Shown one piece after another: positions 35,405 to 42,853 of a stretch of 64,000 nt of DNA. The position numbers were made by a program, and so were the translations under genes. How positions within the stretch are numbered: position 1 is the first letter of the stretch; every line of letters begins with the position of its first letter. The notes under the pieces are model-generated. The model saw nothing but the letters and a program-made list of their open reading frames with translations, had not been told where the DNA came from and made no database searches. Origin of the DNA: DATFKA01 sp042095835. Its GTDB lineage: Bacteria; Bacteroidota; Bacteroidia; Chitinophagales; Saprospiraceae. Location: the NCBI GenBank assembly GCA_042095835.1, contig JBELML010000019.1, positions 4,898 through 68,897 of the forward strand. The letters run 5' to 3'.

Positions 35405-36532
35405 CTAATTTACGCGAATCTTCAGACCACCATAGTTGAGGGTTGCTCTAATGATGGCTGCTGTATTCTCCGCACCTTTATAAGCTTTGACCTCTTGGCT
35501 AGAAGATTTGCGAATTTCTCTAGTCACTTCGAGGTTGTCAGGATAGTTGATGCCAGCATAAGTCGATACCGCATCTAAGCGGTAATTGGCATTGCTAGGT
35601 ACCGCTACTTTGAAGCTGGTGTACTTTCCATTCATACTTACTTCGGAGAAGTTGCTGCTTAAGCCATATTCGGCCGAACCATACTCCATATCTAAGTCTA
35701 CATCTTCTGCAACATCAGTAACCTTGATACTGCTGTACTTGGATTGTAAGGTTACGTTGTCGGCATCATCAATGGAGAAGTTGTCATACTTTCCATAGTT
35801 TTTAAAGTCGTTGATGTCACCAAGGCGATAGGTATCGTACTTGGTTTCACAACGGACATCACCTGCTTTTTCTATCCAAACTTGTGAGTATTTACTTTCT
35901 AAGGAAATATCGCCTGCCGTCTCTACATTAAGTTTGCCATAAGCAACATTACTGTTTAAATCTTTGGCGGTAACGATGGCACCGTTTCCATAGGCAAAAT
36001 TGATGTTGGAGTCGTCGCCGATACTTTCGACTTTAAAGTTGGCATACTTTAGGTCTAAGTCGACCTTTCCACGCATAGAGGCTACATAAACATCACCGTA
36101 TTTGTGAGCGATGTCAAGATTGTTGGTGGCAGGGAGGTATACCTCATAATTAATGCGGTAATCACTTTTGTCACCGGAGCTCCATTTCCACCAACTTGAT
36201 TTTTTGCTTTCGATGTCAGTTGAGACTTTCACATAGTCAGCAGCATTAGAGAAGTTGATACTGATGCGCTCAAACACTTCGTTTGCTCGCTCTTCGCTAC
36301 TGGCATTAACAATGATATTGACGCTGACCTTGACCCTATTTCGGTCCCAGGTTTTGACATCGACCTTTCCATATTTATTAGAAAGGTAAGTAGTTCCGTT
36401 CGAAGCAATATCGAACTCTTTTTTCTCGGTCTTTGTATACTCGCGCCGGCCAAAATCTTCTGCACTAGCCGTACAGTTGATTAGCGTCAACGCAAGCACC
36501 AAAGCCATTGATTTAAATACTAATTTCATCAT
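35405..36532 (-). CDS. Exported DUF4097-type beta-helix protein of the sigma operon
   Basis: This 375-residue exported protein has a signal sequence ending either at TASA-ED or as a lipoprotein at LINC. From about residue 50 onward a roughly 20-residue unit recurs, each with a Tyr-Gly/Ala/Ser step (SNKYGKVDVKTW, AHKYGDVYVASM, DLKYANFKVESI, NVAYGKLNVETA, QSKYSSIKVTDV). It predicts a right-handed beta-helix with a Tyr ladder, as in DUF4097/DUF2807 adhesin-like proteins. It is the last gene of the operon with the sigma factor and anti-sigma gene, overlapping the latter by 20 bases. Role is unknown, possibly envelope stress sensing. Confidence 0.82.
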   Translation of the reverse strand: MMKLVFKSMALVLALTLINCTASAEDFGRREYTKTEKKEFDIASNGTTYLSNKYGKVDVKTWDRNRVKVSVNIIVNASSEERANEVFERISINFSNAADYVKVSTDIESKKSSWWKWSSGDKSDYRINYEVYLPATNNLDIAHKYGDVYVASMRGKVDLDLKYANFKVESIGDDSNINFAYGNGAIVTAKDLNSNVAYGKLNVETAGDISLESKYSQVWIEKAGDVRCETKYDTYRLGDINDFKNYGKYDNFSIDDADNVTLQSKYSSIKVTDVAEDVDLDMEYGSAEYGLSSNFSEVSMNGKYTSFKVAVPSNANYRLDAVSTYAGINYPDNLEVTREIRKSSSQEVKAYKGAENTAAIIRATLNYGGLKIRVN

Positions 36533-37067
36533 CCTCTGTTTTTGAATTTTTCGTATGGCTGTTTAATTGAATTCTTTCCAAAACCCGCTCCAGAATAGCG
36601 ATTTTCATTTGATAGTTCTGGATCAGGTTTTCGATTATGGCTTCTTCTTGTCCTTTAGGTGCATTGGCCAATTCTTGTTTAAGTTCATTCATAGTTTGGT
36701 CGATCTGCTTGAGATCATCCAAAACGGGTTCATTGGGGTTGTAGGAAACGAGTTGTCCTACTCTGTTGTCGATTTCTTTCTGGAAAAACTGCTCCATTTC
36801 AAAAAACTCAGGAGCGTTTTCTTGTAAAATCGCCATGGCGTCGTTGCTCTGACCTGCTTGGGTGATGAGGCTACCACCAATACCACCTGCAGTAAGGAGT
36901 ACTAAAACCGCAGCAGCTACGCGTAGGTTTTTGATGAATCGAAGCCTTCTTGCCTCCCTTTTGTTGGCTACTTTATCAATAGAAGCCCATACTTTGAGAC
37001 TGGGGATAGCGTCGTCGAAAGCATCTCGATTGTTGTTGATAAATTGTTCTAGATTATCCATTTTCAT
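36513..37067 (-). CDS. Putative transmembrane anti-sigma factor
   Basis: The 184-residue protein has a short cytoplasmic N-terminus (about 1-45: LEQFINNNRDAFDDAIPSLKVWASID), one transmembrane helix (about 48-68, RVAAAVLVLLTAGGIGG), and a mainly helical, coiled-coil-like periplasmic part. Topology and position, 9 bases after the ECF sigma gene and before the DUF4097 gene, match membrane anti-sigma factors. A zinc-binding HxxxCxxC motif is absent, so it is not a classical ZAS-type. The assignment rests on context. Confidence 0.72.
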   Translation of the reverse strand: MKMDNLEQFINNNRDAFDDAIPSLKVWASIDKVANKREARRLRFIKNLRVAAAVLVLLTAGGIGGSLITQAGQSNDAMAILQENAPEFFEMEQFFQKEIDNRVGQLVSYNPNEPVLDDLKQIDQTMNELKQELANAPKGQEEAIIENLIQNYQMKIAILERVLERIQLNSHTKNSKTEDDEISI

Positions 37068-37076
37068 CCTCTGTTT

Positions 37077-37709
37077 TTAAAAGTTGGAAACCATCCGTTG
37101 TGATTTCAAAATTTCTCTTAGTTTACGTTTTGCTCTACTATATTGCGACTTGGAGGTCGCTTCTGATATTTCTAAAATATTGCCTATTTCTTTGTGGTCG
37201 TAGCCCTCTAGCATGTAGAGCGAGAAAACGACTCGATAACCATCAGGCAGCTCAAACATAGCTCTTTTTACAGCTTCTACACTCAAGCCGGCGGAGCCGA
37301 TACTAGTGCTTTTCTCCTCTTCTATACTGTTGCTGGCATGCTTGTCGTCTAATTCTTGGAAGTAGACTTTTTTACGCTTCAAAAAATTGATACAGTTATT
37401 CACCACTATCCTCTTAATCCATGCGCCAATGGAGGATTGGTATCTAAAAGAATCCAGTTTAGTAAAAATATCTACAAACGAATTCTGCAAAATATCCTCA
37501 GCATCTAGCTCGTCTTTAACCATTCTCAAGCACAAGTTGTACATCGCTTTCGAGTACAATCGGTATAGCTCAAACTGTGCTTGCCGACTTCCGGCTTTGC
37601 ACTGCTCTACGATGTCCTGGTGTGTGCTGGCGTAATCCAATGGCTTAATTTTCAGGTTTTTCCTTGTGGTACCTAACTGCTTTTGCTTCGTGTTGGTTGA
37701 CACGCTCAT
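37077..37709 (-). CDS. ECF-type RNA polymerase sigma factor with cognate anti-sigma gene
   Basis: Start 37709 (MSVSTNTKQKQLG) gives 210 residues. Upstream in-frame codons to 37868 lie in a repeat-rich gap and read as non-coding. Region 2 (about 35-105) reads LYRLYSKAMYNLCLRMVKDE, DAEDILQNSFVDIF and IGAWIKRIVVNNCINFLKRKK. Region 4 (about 145-200) reads LPDGYRVVFSLYMLEGYDHK, EIGNILEISEATSKSQYSRAKRK and LREIL. It is the first gene of a three-gene operon with an anti-sigma factor and a beta-helix protein, so it probably controls an envelope regulon and its own operon. Confidence 0.93.
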   Translation of the reverse strand: MSVSTNTKQKQLGTTRKNLKIKPLDYASTHQDIVEQCKAGSRQAQFELYRLYSKAMYNLCLRMVKDELDAEDILQNSFVDIFTKLDSFRYQSSIGAWIKRIVVNNCINFLKRKKVYFQELDDKHASNSIEEEKSTSIGSAGLSVEAVKRAMFELPDGYRVVFSLYMLEGYDHKEIGNILEISEATSKSQYSRAKRKLREILKSQRMVSNF

Positions 37710-38285
37710 GTGCCTAATTTTTGTTTTCAAAGCAGTTGTTTTTAATGAATTCAATAGCAAGAGACAACAAGTGTTAAATAGGGTTGCACGAATAATAAAA
37801 AAAAGTTGTGGTTTTTTTGGGCTGAGCGGATTGGAACACGGATTTTTCTGGGATTTAGCGGATTGCACGGATTTGGGGGGGGATTTAAATAAAGAACAGG
37901 AGAATTATTTATTTGTGGGCTGGTTTGTCATCATGGCTATTTCGATGATTCCTACATTGATCATATATAATCGAGAAAAAGGCAAGGCCATTCAATGATT
38001 TAAGCCTAGGTATCTGTGAGGTACTCCACAGGTCAAAGCAAAGACTACTGAGTCGTCGAAAATTAATGACAAAATTCATACATCTCTACTTTTCGATTTT
38101 TTATACGGTGATCCGAGGCTCAGTAAGTGATATGTTTTATTAGAGGAGTAGAATTTGGAATATAATTATCGGTATTTTCCGGTAACCAAATTTCGCTTTT
38201 ATCAGATTGAGAATAATGGTAAAATTTAGGGCTAAAGCCTTGATAACTAATTGGAAAAATGTTTTTTATTTCCCTAAATAAGTCT
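37710..38285. other. Long intergenic gap with degenerate GGATT repeats and a short hydrophobic frame
   Basis: This is about 570 bp without a convincing gene. A GC-shifted stretch at 37823-37880 repeats CGGATT and CACGGATTT units five times and contains eight consecutive G. Just after it, a plus-strand frame ending at 37998 encodes a hydrophobic segment (LFVGWFVIMAISMIPTLII) with a basic tail. That could be a tiny membrane protein or the remnant of a longer gene. A 5-bp palindrome CTGTG...CACAG follows near 38015. Confidence 0.4.
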
Positions 38286-38293
38286 AAATTTGC
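38286..38293 (+). promoter_or_regulatory. -7 promoter box of atpDC
   Basis: TAAATTTGC is a full consensus -7 element. It implies a leader of about 80 nt before the atpD ATG. Confidence 0.65.
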
Positions 38294-38378
38294 ACCGATT
38301 TAAGGAGAGGTAGCATCTATTTGCCTCCACTCTTTGTTGTATAGATACTTTTCTTTCATTCAAATAGATGAATTTGTT

Positions 38379-39896
38379 ATGGCGAACATCGGTCAAGTAA
38401 AGCAAGTCATTGGTCCAGTAGTGGACATTTCTTTCCCAGATGAAGCAAGTCTTCCTGAAATCTTAAACGCTCTTGAAATTAAAAGAGCCAACGGCGAGGT
38501 ACTCGTACTTGAGGTGCAGCAGCACCTTGGTGAGGATTCTGTGCGTGCCATTGCGATGGATGCTACAGATGGATTGACTAGAGGTACTGAAGTTGTTGAC
38601 ACAGGTAAGGCTATCGCAATGCCGATCGGTGAAGCTATCAAAGGTCGTCTATTGAATGTAGTAGGTGAGCCGATCGATGGTATTGGTCAGCTTTCAAAAG
38701 AAGGTGCTTACCCAATCCACCGTCAGCCACCTAGATATGAAGACCTCTCTACTTCTAAAGAGGTTTTATTCACAGGTATCAAAGTAGTTGACCTGGTTGA
38801 GCCCTACATGAAAGGAGGAAAAGTAGGATTGTTTGGTGGTGCCGGTGTAGGAAAAACCGTTTTGATCCAGGAGTTGATCAACAACATTGCTAAAGGCTAT
38901 GATGGTATCTCTGTATTCGCAGGTGTAGGTGAGCGTACTCGTGAAGGGAACGATTTACTCCGCGAGATGCTAGAATCTAACGTAATCAAATACGGAGAGG
39001 AGTTCGCACATTCGATGGAAGAAGGTGGATGGGATTTATCAAAAGTAGATCCTAAAGCACTTGAAACTTCTCAAGCGACCTTGGTATTCGGTCAGATGAA
39101 TGAGCCTCCAGGAGCACGTGCTCGAGTAGCATTATCTGGATTAACTATTGCAGAGTACTACCGCGACGGTGACTTGACAGATCCAAACGGTGGACGTGAC
39201 ATTCTTTTCTTTATCGATAATATCTTCCGTTTCACCCAAGCTGGTTCTGAGGTATCTGCCTTACTAGGTCGTATGCCTTCAGCCGTAGGTTACCAACCAA
39301 CACTAGCTACGGAGATGGGACTTATGCAAGAGCGTATTACCTCTACTAAGAGAGGATCAATCACCTCTGTACAGGCCGTATATGTACCTGCAGATGACTT
39401 GACTGACCCTGCGCCTGCAACAACATTCTCTCACTTGGATGCGACTACGGTATTAAGTCGTAAGCTTGCTTCACAAGCGATTTATCCAGCGATTGATCCA
39501 CTAGAGTCTTCTTCAAGAATCTTGGATCCTAATATCATTGGAGACGAGCACTACGGTATTGCACAACAAGTGATCAACATCTTACAACGATATAAAGAAC
39601 TTCAGGATATCATCGCCATCTTAGGTATGGAAGAATTATCTGACGAAGATAAGTCCATCGTATCACGCGCACGTCGTGTACAATTGTTCCTATCTCAGCC
39701 ATTCCACGTAGCAGAGCAGTTTACGGGTATGAAAGGAGTATTCGTACAAATCGAAGATACGATCAAAGGATTTAAAATGATCCTTGATGGAGAGATGGAT
39801 GAGTATCCAGAATCTGCTTTCCACTTGAAAGGTACCATCGAAGATGTGAAAGCTGCTGGTGAGAAATTGTTGGCTGAAGCTGCAGCGAACGCATAA
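38379..39896 (+). CDS. atpD: F-type ATP synthase subunit beta
   Basis: This is the catalytic subunit of F1, making ATP from the proton gradient. The ATG at 38379 (MANIGQVKQVIGPVVDISFP) is preferred over an in-frame ATG at 38334, giving 505 residues. P-loop GGAGVGKT is at about 153-160, with ERTREGNDL, Walker B LFFIDNIFRFTQAGSEVSAL, and the DELSEED-equivalent MEELSDEDK. The last is normally a C-terminal hallmark bound by epsilon. Only atpC accompanies it. The a, c, b, delta, alpha and gamma genes are elsewhere, a common arrangement in Bacteroidota. Confidence 0.98.
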   Translation: MANIGQVKQVIGPVVDISFPDEASLPEILNALEIKRANGEVLVLEVQQHLGEDSVRAIAMDATDGLTRGTEVVDTGKAIAMPIGEAIKGRLLNVVGEPIDGIGQLSKEGAYPIHRQPPRYEDLSTSKEVLFTGIKVVDLVEPYMKGGKVGLFGGAGVGKTVLIQELINNIAKGYDGISVFAGVGERTREGNDLLREMLESNVIKYGEEFAHSMEEGGWDLSKVDPKALETSQATLVFGQMNEPPGARARVALSGLTIAEYYRDGDLTDPNGGRDILFFIDNIFRFTQAGSEVSALLGRMPSAVGYQPTLATEMGLMQERITSTKRGSITSVQAVYVPADDLTDPAPATTFSHLDATTVLSRKLASQAIYPAIDPLESSSRILDPNIIGDEHYGIAQQVINILQRYKELQDIIAILGMEELSDEDKSIVSRARRVQLFLSQPFHVAEQFTGMKGVFVQIEDTIKGFKMILDGEMDEYPESAFHLKGTIEDVKAAGEKLLAEAAANA

Positions 39897-39967
39897 TTCT
39901 AAGTTCTCTAAGTATGATGGGCATTCTCTTTTTGATGTAAAATAAGAATGCCCAAAAAACGAAGCAT

Positions 39968-40282
39968 ATGAATATCACTGTTTTAACTCCTGATAAAGAA
40001 ATCTTCCAAGGCGCTATCGAGTCGGTTAAAGTACCTGGTGTAACTGGTGAGTTCCAGATTTTGCGGAACCACGCACCTATCGTCTCTGCTTTAACTACTG
40101 GAAAAGTTATACTTGAAACAGCTGAAGGAAGCTACCGCTTTTATGATCACGCCAATGGTGCTGTGGAGGAAGGAGAAGGCGCTGGCAATACGCTAAATTA
40201 CGAAGTAGAAGGAGGTTTTATTGAGGTCTTGAATAATGAGGTCACCCTTCTTATTTCTAATCTAATTGCTGCTGCTGAATAA
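39968..40282 (+). CDS. atpC: F-type ATP synthase subunit epsilon
   Basis: This F1 stalk subunit couples rotation and can inhibit hydrolysis. The 104-residue product has the N-terminal beta-sandwich (MNITVLTPDKEIFQGAIESV, VTGEFQILRNHAPIVSAL, GGFIEVLNNEVTLLI). It lacks the C-terminal two-helix inhibitory domain of E. coli AtpC (about 139 residues), as is usual in this phylum. An acidic insert (NGAVEEGEGAGNT) lengthens one loop. It lies 71 bases after atpD, and a terminator follows. Confidence 0.95.
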   Translation: MNITVLTPDKEIFQGAIESVKVPGVTGEFQILRNHAPIVSALTTGKVILETAEGSYRFYDHANGAVEEGEGAGNTLNYEVEGGFIEVLNNEVTLLISNLIAAAE

Positions 40283-40312
40283 GAAATTTACATTTTGCTA
40301 AATAATGAAGAT

Positions 40313-40349
40313 GGGGATATCGTGATCATTCGCGGTTTCCCCTTTTTTT
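40313..40349 (+). terminator. Rho-independent terminator of atpDC
   Basis: GGGGA...TATCG pairs with CGCGGT...TCCCC (one mismatch, one G:U) and is followed by seven T. Confidence 0.8.
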
Positions 40350-40350
40350 A

Positions 40351-40437
40351 TGTGGAGATGTGGTGACGTGGAGACCCTGTGACGTGGGGACTTTGTGACT
40401 TGGAGACAACAATAAGACATAGCACTTGACACTTGAC
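40351..40437. repeat. Degenerate short tandem repeats
   Basis: About three 17-bp units of the type TGTGACGTGGAGACCCT run from 40361 to 40407. Two ACTTGAC units follow at 40424-40437. The stretch is non-coding and lies between atpC and the PPIase cluster. Confidence 0.65.
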
Positions 40438-40537
40438 ACATAACACATAATAAATAGCAAAGTATCCCGAAATCCACTACCGCTCCGCCGGGGTTATACT
40501 GACGAGAATTCTCAGGTTTCTGTCAGCATATAAGAAC

Positions 40538-41902
40538 TTACGGTTTGATCACCGTTCGGTCTTGTATCCAGTTCTGGAGATTTGGGCAGCTTGCTTGGGC
40601 TGCGTTGATTTGGATAAAAGTCTCTGCTACTCTACCGTCCACCCAAGAATTAATATACTCATTACGTTTGGAGTCGATGGCCGCTTGACGGACCTTGGAA
40701 TAATCTTGCTGCAAATTGGCGGTATGTGGTCTTGTACGAGATTGTAGCTTGACCATTCTGAAAAGTGTTTTCCCATCTCTTGTTCTGAATTCGAAGGGCG
40801 CAGAAATTTCATCTATTTCAAGTGTATCTTGAGCGAAGAAAATATCTGGATCTAGGTCACCAACTTCAAAGAAGGTATTCCCCGTAGCAGCATTGACCAT
40901 ACGTCCATCGTTATTGAAACTTTCTTGCTCTTCGTCAGAGAAACGTTTGACCGCGTAAGAAAAAGTAAGGGTCGTATCCGTCATCAGGACTTGACGAACA
41001 GAATCGAGGAATTTTTTAGTTTTATCCAAATCAGCATCGGTAATCTCTGGTCTGATAAGAATATGCCGAACACGGATCGAGTTTCCTCGACGACCAATCA
41101 TCTGGATCAGGTGGTAGCCAAAAGGCGTTTCTACAGGTTCGGATATTTCGCCTACTTTTAGCTTATATGCTGCCGCCTCAAACTCTTGTACAAATTTACC
41201 TCTGACCGACCAGCCTAGATCACCACCAACCTGGCGCGTACCATCCTGACCATAACGAGAGGCAAGGTCTTCAAAGGTCTCAATACTATCCAAAACCATT
41301 TGACGCAACTCATTGAGTTGATCAATCACCTTTTGTTTTTCCTCATTGTTGACCACAGGAACGCCAACAATTTCTCCCAGCTCTACTTCAGAGTTGAAAT
41401 AAGGTAAACTATCTATAGGAATTTCACCAAAGAATTCTTTTACTTCTGATGGCGTGACCGCCACGTCAGCCATGATTTGGCTACGCATACGATCTACCAT
41501 TAATTTTTCTTTCAGGTCTTGGCGAAACTGCTCTTTGACTTCATTTACAGGTTGACCATAGTAGGCTTCAAACTGCTTCTCGTCGCCATTCATATAACCC
41601 AGAATTTGCTCAATACGAGCATTGAGTTGGGCCTCTACCTCTTCGTCGCCAATGATGATACTATCGAGTTTAGCTTGATTGATCATCAATTTATTGGCTA
41701 AAAGCTGCTCTAGAATAAAGCATTTAGCATCTTCTGGTACGGGACCGCCCTGTGTCTTCATCAGCGCGTTTTGTTCTTCAACTTCGGAGAGTAAAACAAT
41801 CTCTCCACCGACAGTAGCGACTACTCTATCAATCATCGCTCTCTGCGCTGTAGCTAAACCCACCACAAAAACTAAACACAAGGTTAACCAATATCTGATC
41901 AT
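40538..41902 (-). CDS. surA: Periplasmic peptidyl-prolyl isomerase, SurA-like
   Basis: SurA chaperones outer-membrane proteins from Sec to the Bam complex. The 454-residue product has a signal peptide (ending near GLATAQ) and an N-terminal chaperone domain (IDRVVATVGGEIVLLSEVEE, LEQLLANKLMINQA). Two parvulin-type modules follow (about 170-270, GGDLGWSVRGKFVQEFEAA...TPFGYHLIQM; about 275-375, RVRHILIRPE). Order and length match SurA. It is the last of three PPIase-like genes in a row and has its own promoter box. Confidence 0.9.
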   Translation of the reverse strand: MIRYWLTLCLVFVVGLATAQRAMIDRVVATVGGEIVLLSEVEEQNALMKTQGGPVPEDAKCFILEQLLANKLMINQAKLDSIIIGDEEVEAQLNARIEQILGYMNGDEKQFEAYYGQPVNEVKEQFRQDLKEKLMVDRMRSQIMADVAVTPSEVKEFFGEIPIDSLPYFNSEVELGEIVGVPVVNNEEKQKVIDQLNELRQMVLDSIETFEDLASRYGQDGTRQVGGDLGWSVRGKFVQEFEAAAYKLKVGEISEPVETPFGYHLIQMIGRRGNSIRVRHILIRPEITDADLDKTKKFLDSVRQVLMTDTTLTFSYAVKRFSDEEQESFNNDGRMVNAATGNTFFEVGDLDPDIFFAQDTLEIDEISAPFEFRTRDGKTLFRMVKLQSRTRPHTANLQQDYSKVRQAAIDSKRNEYINSWVDGRVAETFIQINAAQASCPNLQNWIQDRTVIKP

Positions 41903-41997
41903 AGCTGTATCAATTGTAATTTATCTAAAGCATAGGAATAAATACAATCCCTATGTCTGAACTATATAGACCCCATCCGAGGTCTTAAGGTTGTGTG

Positions 41998-42005
41998 CAA
42001 ATGTA
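41998..42005 (-). promoter_or_regulatory. -7 promoter box of surA
   Basis: TACATTTGC on the minus strand is a full consensus match, 3 bases after the stop of the upstream lipoprotein gene. It implies a leader of about 90 nt. Confidence 0.6.
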
Positions 42006-42007
42006 GT

Positions 42008-42853
42008 CTATTCCTGGAAAATCTCTATATTTTTACGCCTAAGCTCTAGGTCAAAGAGTGCTTCCTTCTTTTCTTGAAGCAGTTTAATCTTTCGAGAATG
42101 CAAAATAACCTTTCTAGCCTGTTCTTCAATAAAGCTGAGTGGTGCGATCTCCCTACGGTTTCTCACCTCAAAAACGCGCAGCAAATACTGGTAGGCATCG
42201 TCTTTCTGTTGAAAGTCTCTTTTGGAGGCCACATTGTCTGTGGTCAGCGTTCCTTTAGGAAGATCGATACTGACTTCTTCGAGTCTATTCCAGATGCTAT
42301 CATTTAAAATAAAAGACCCACCTGCCGAATCTGCATAAATTTGAAGTTGCTGGAGGTGTCTAGGTGTAGGATTACTCCACCAGATACGTATGGAATCTTC
42401 TTGCCGAACCGGCAAGGGCACCTTATAAAAATGACAACGCAAGATGGGTGTCTCCAACTCATATTGCTCTTTATTTTTCTCATAAAAAGCGGAGAGCTCT
42501 GCCTGCGTAATCGTAGAATCCAGCTCATTCTCCATTAAAACTTGCTCGTAGGAGTTCTTGAGTAAAGATTCCCGATAGTTTTTAACCAGCGTCTCCATAT
42601 CTAAGTTGTCTGGTTTATTAGCTTCAGCCTGATGTAAAATCAAGGTTTCTTTGATCCATCGATCTCGAAAAACTCGAATAATCACAGCACTATCTTCTGA
42701 GCTTGTGTTCTCAGACATCAAACCATCCAGATCCGATAAATAGAGGGCATGATTATGTACTCTAGCTAAGCGTGGATTATCTGTGTTGACCTCTTTACAT
42801 GCAGGTAAAAGGAAGGACAGCAACAATAAGCAGAAAAAGAATCGACGTAGCAT
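42008..42853 (-). CDS. Lipoprotein resembling the SurA N-domain, no intact rotamase domain
   Basis: This 281-residue lipoprotein has a signal ending LLPAC (Cys19). The region VHNHALYLSDLDGLM plus the helical segment about 50-130 (KETLILHQAEANKP, SYEQVLMENELDSTITQAEL) is like the SurA/PpiD N-terminal chaperone domain. The usual PpiC motif (GGDLG, FGYHL) is missing from the C-terminal half, so an isomerase activity is unlikely. It overlaps the next PPIase gene by one base and lies before surA. A chaperone or partner role for the neighbours is inferred. Confidence 0.75.
   Translation of the reverse strand: MLRRFFFCLLLLSFLLPACKEVNTDNPRLARVHNHALYLSDLDGLMSENTSSEDSAVIIRVFRDRWIKETLILHQAEANKPDNLDMETLVKNYRESLLKNSYEQVLMENELDSTITQAELSAFYEKNKEQYELETPILRCHFYKVPLPVRQEDSIRIWWSNPTPRHLQQLQIYADSAGGSFILNDSIWNRLEEVSIDLPKGTLTTDNVASKRDFQQKDDAYQYLLRVFEVRNRREIAPLSFIEEQARKVILHSRKIKLLQEKKEALFDLELRRKNIEIFQE

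Noticed and set aside
37666..37998. Full 110-residue plus-strand gene
   Set aside because: Its first part is antisense to the sigma factor gene and the repeat tract. Only the hydrophobic C-terminal piece is of interest, noted separately.
40500..40530. Terminator of surA around the GAGAATTCTC palindrome
   Set aside because: A small palindrome lies inside weak CTGAC/GTCAG arms but no T-tract follows on the minus strand; support is too weak.
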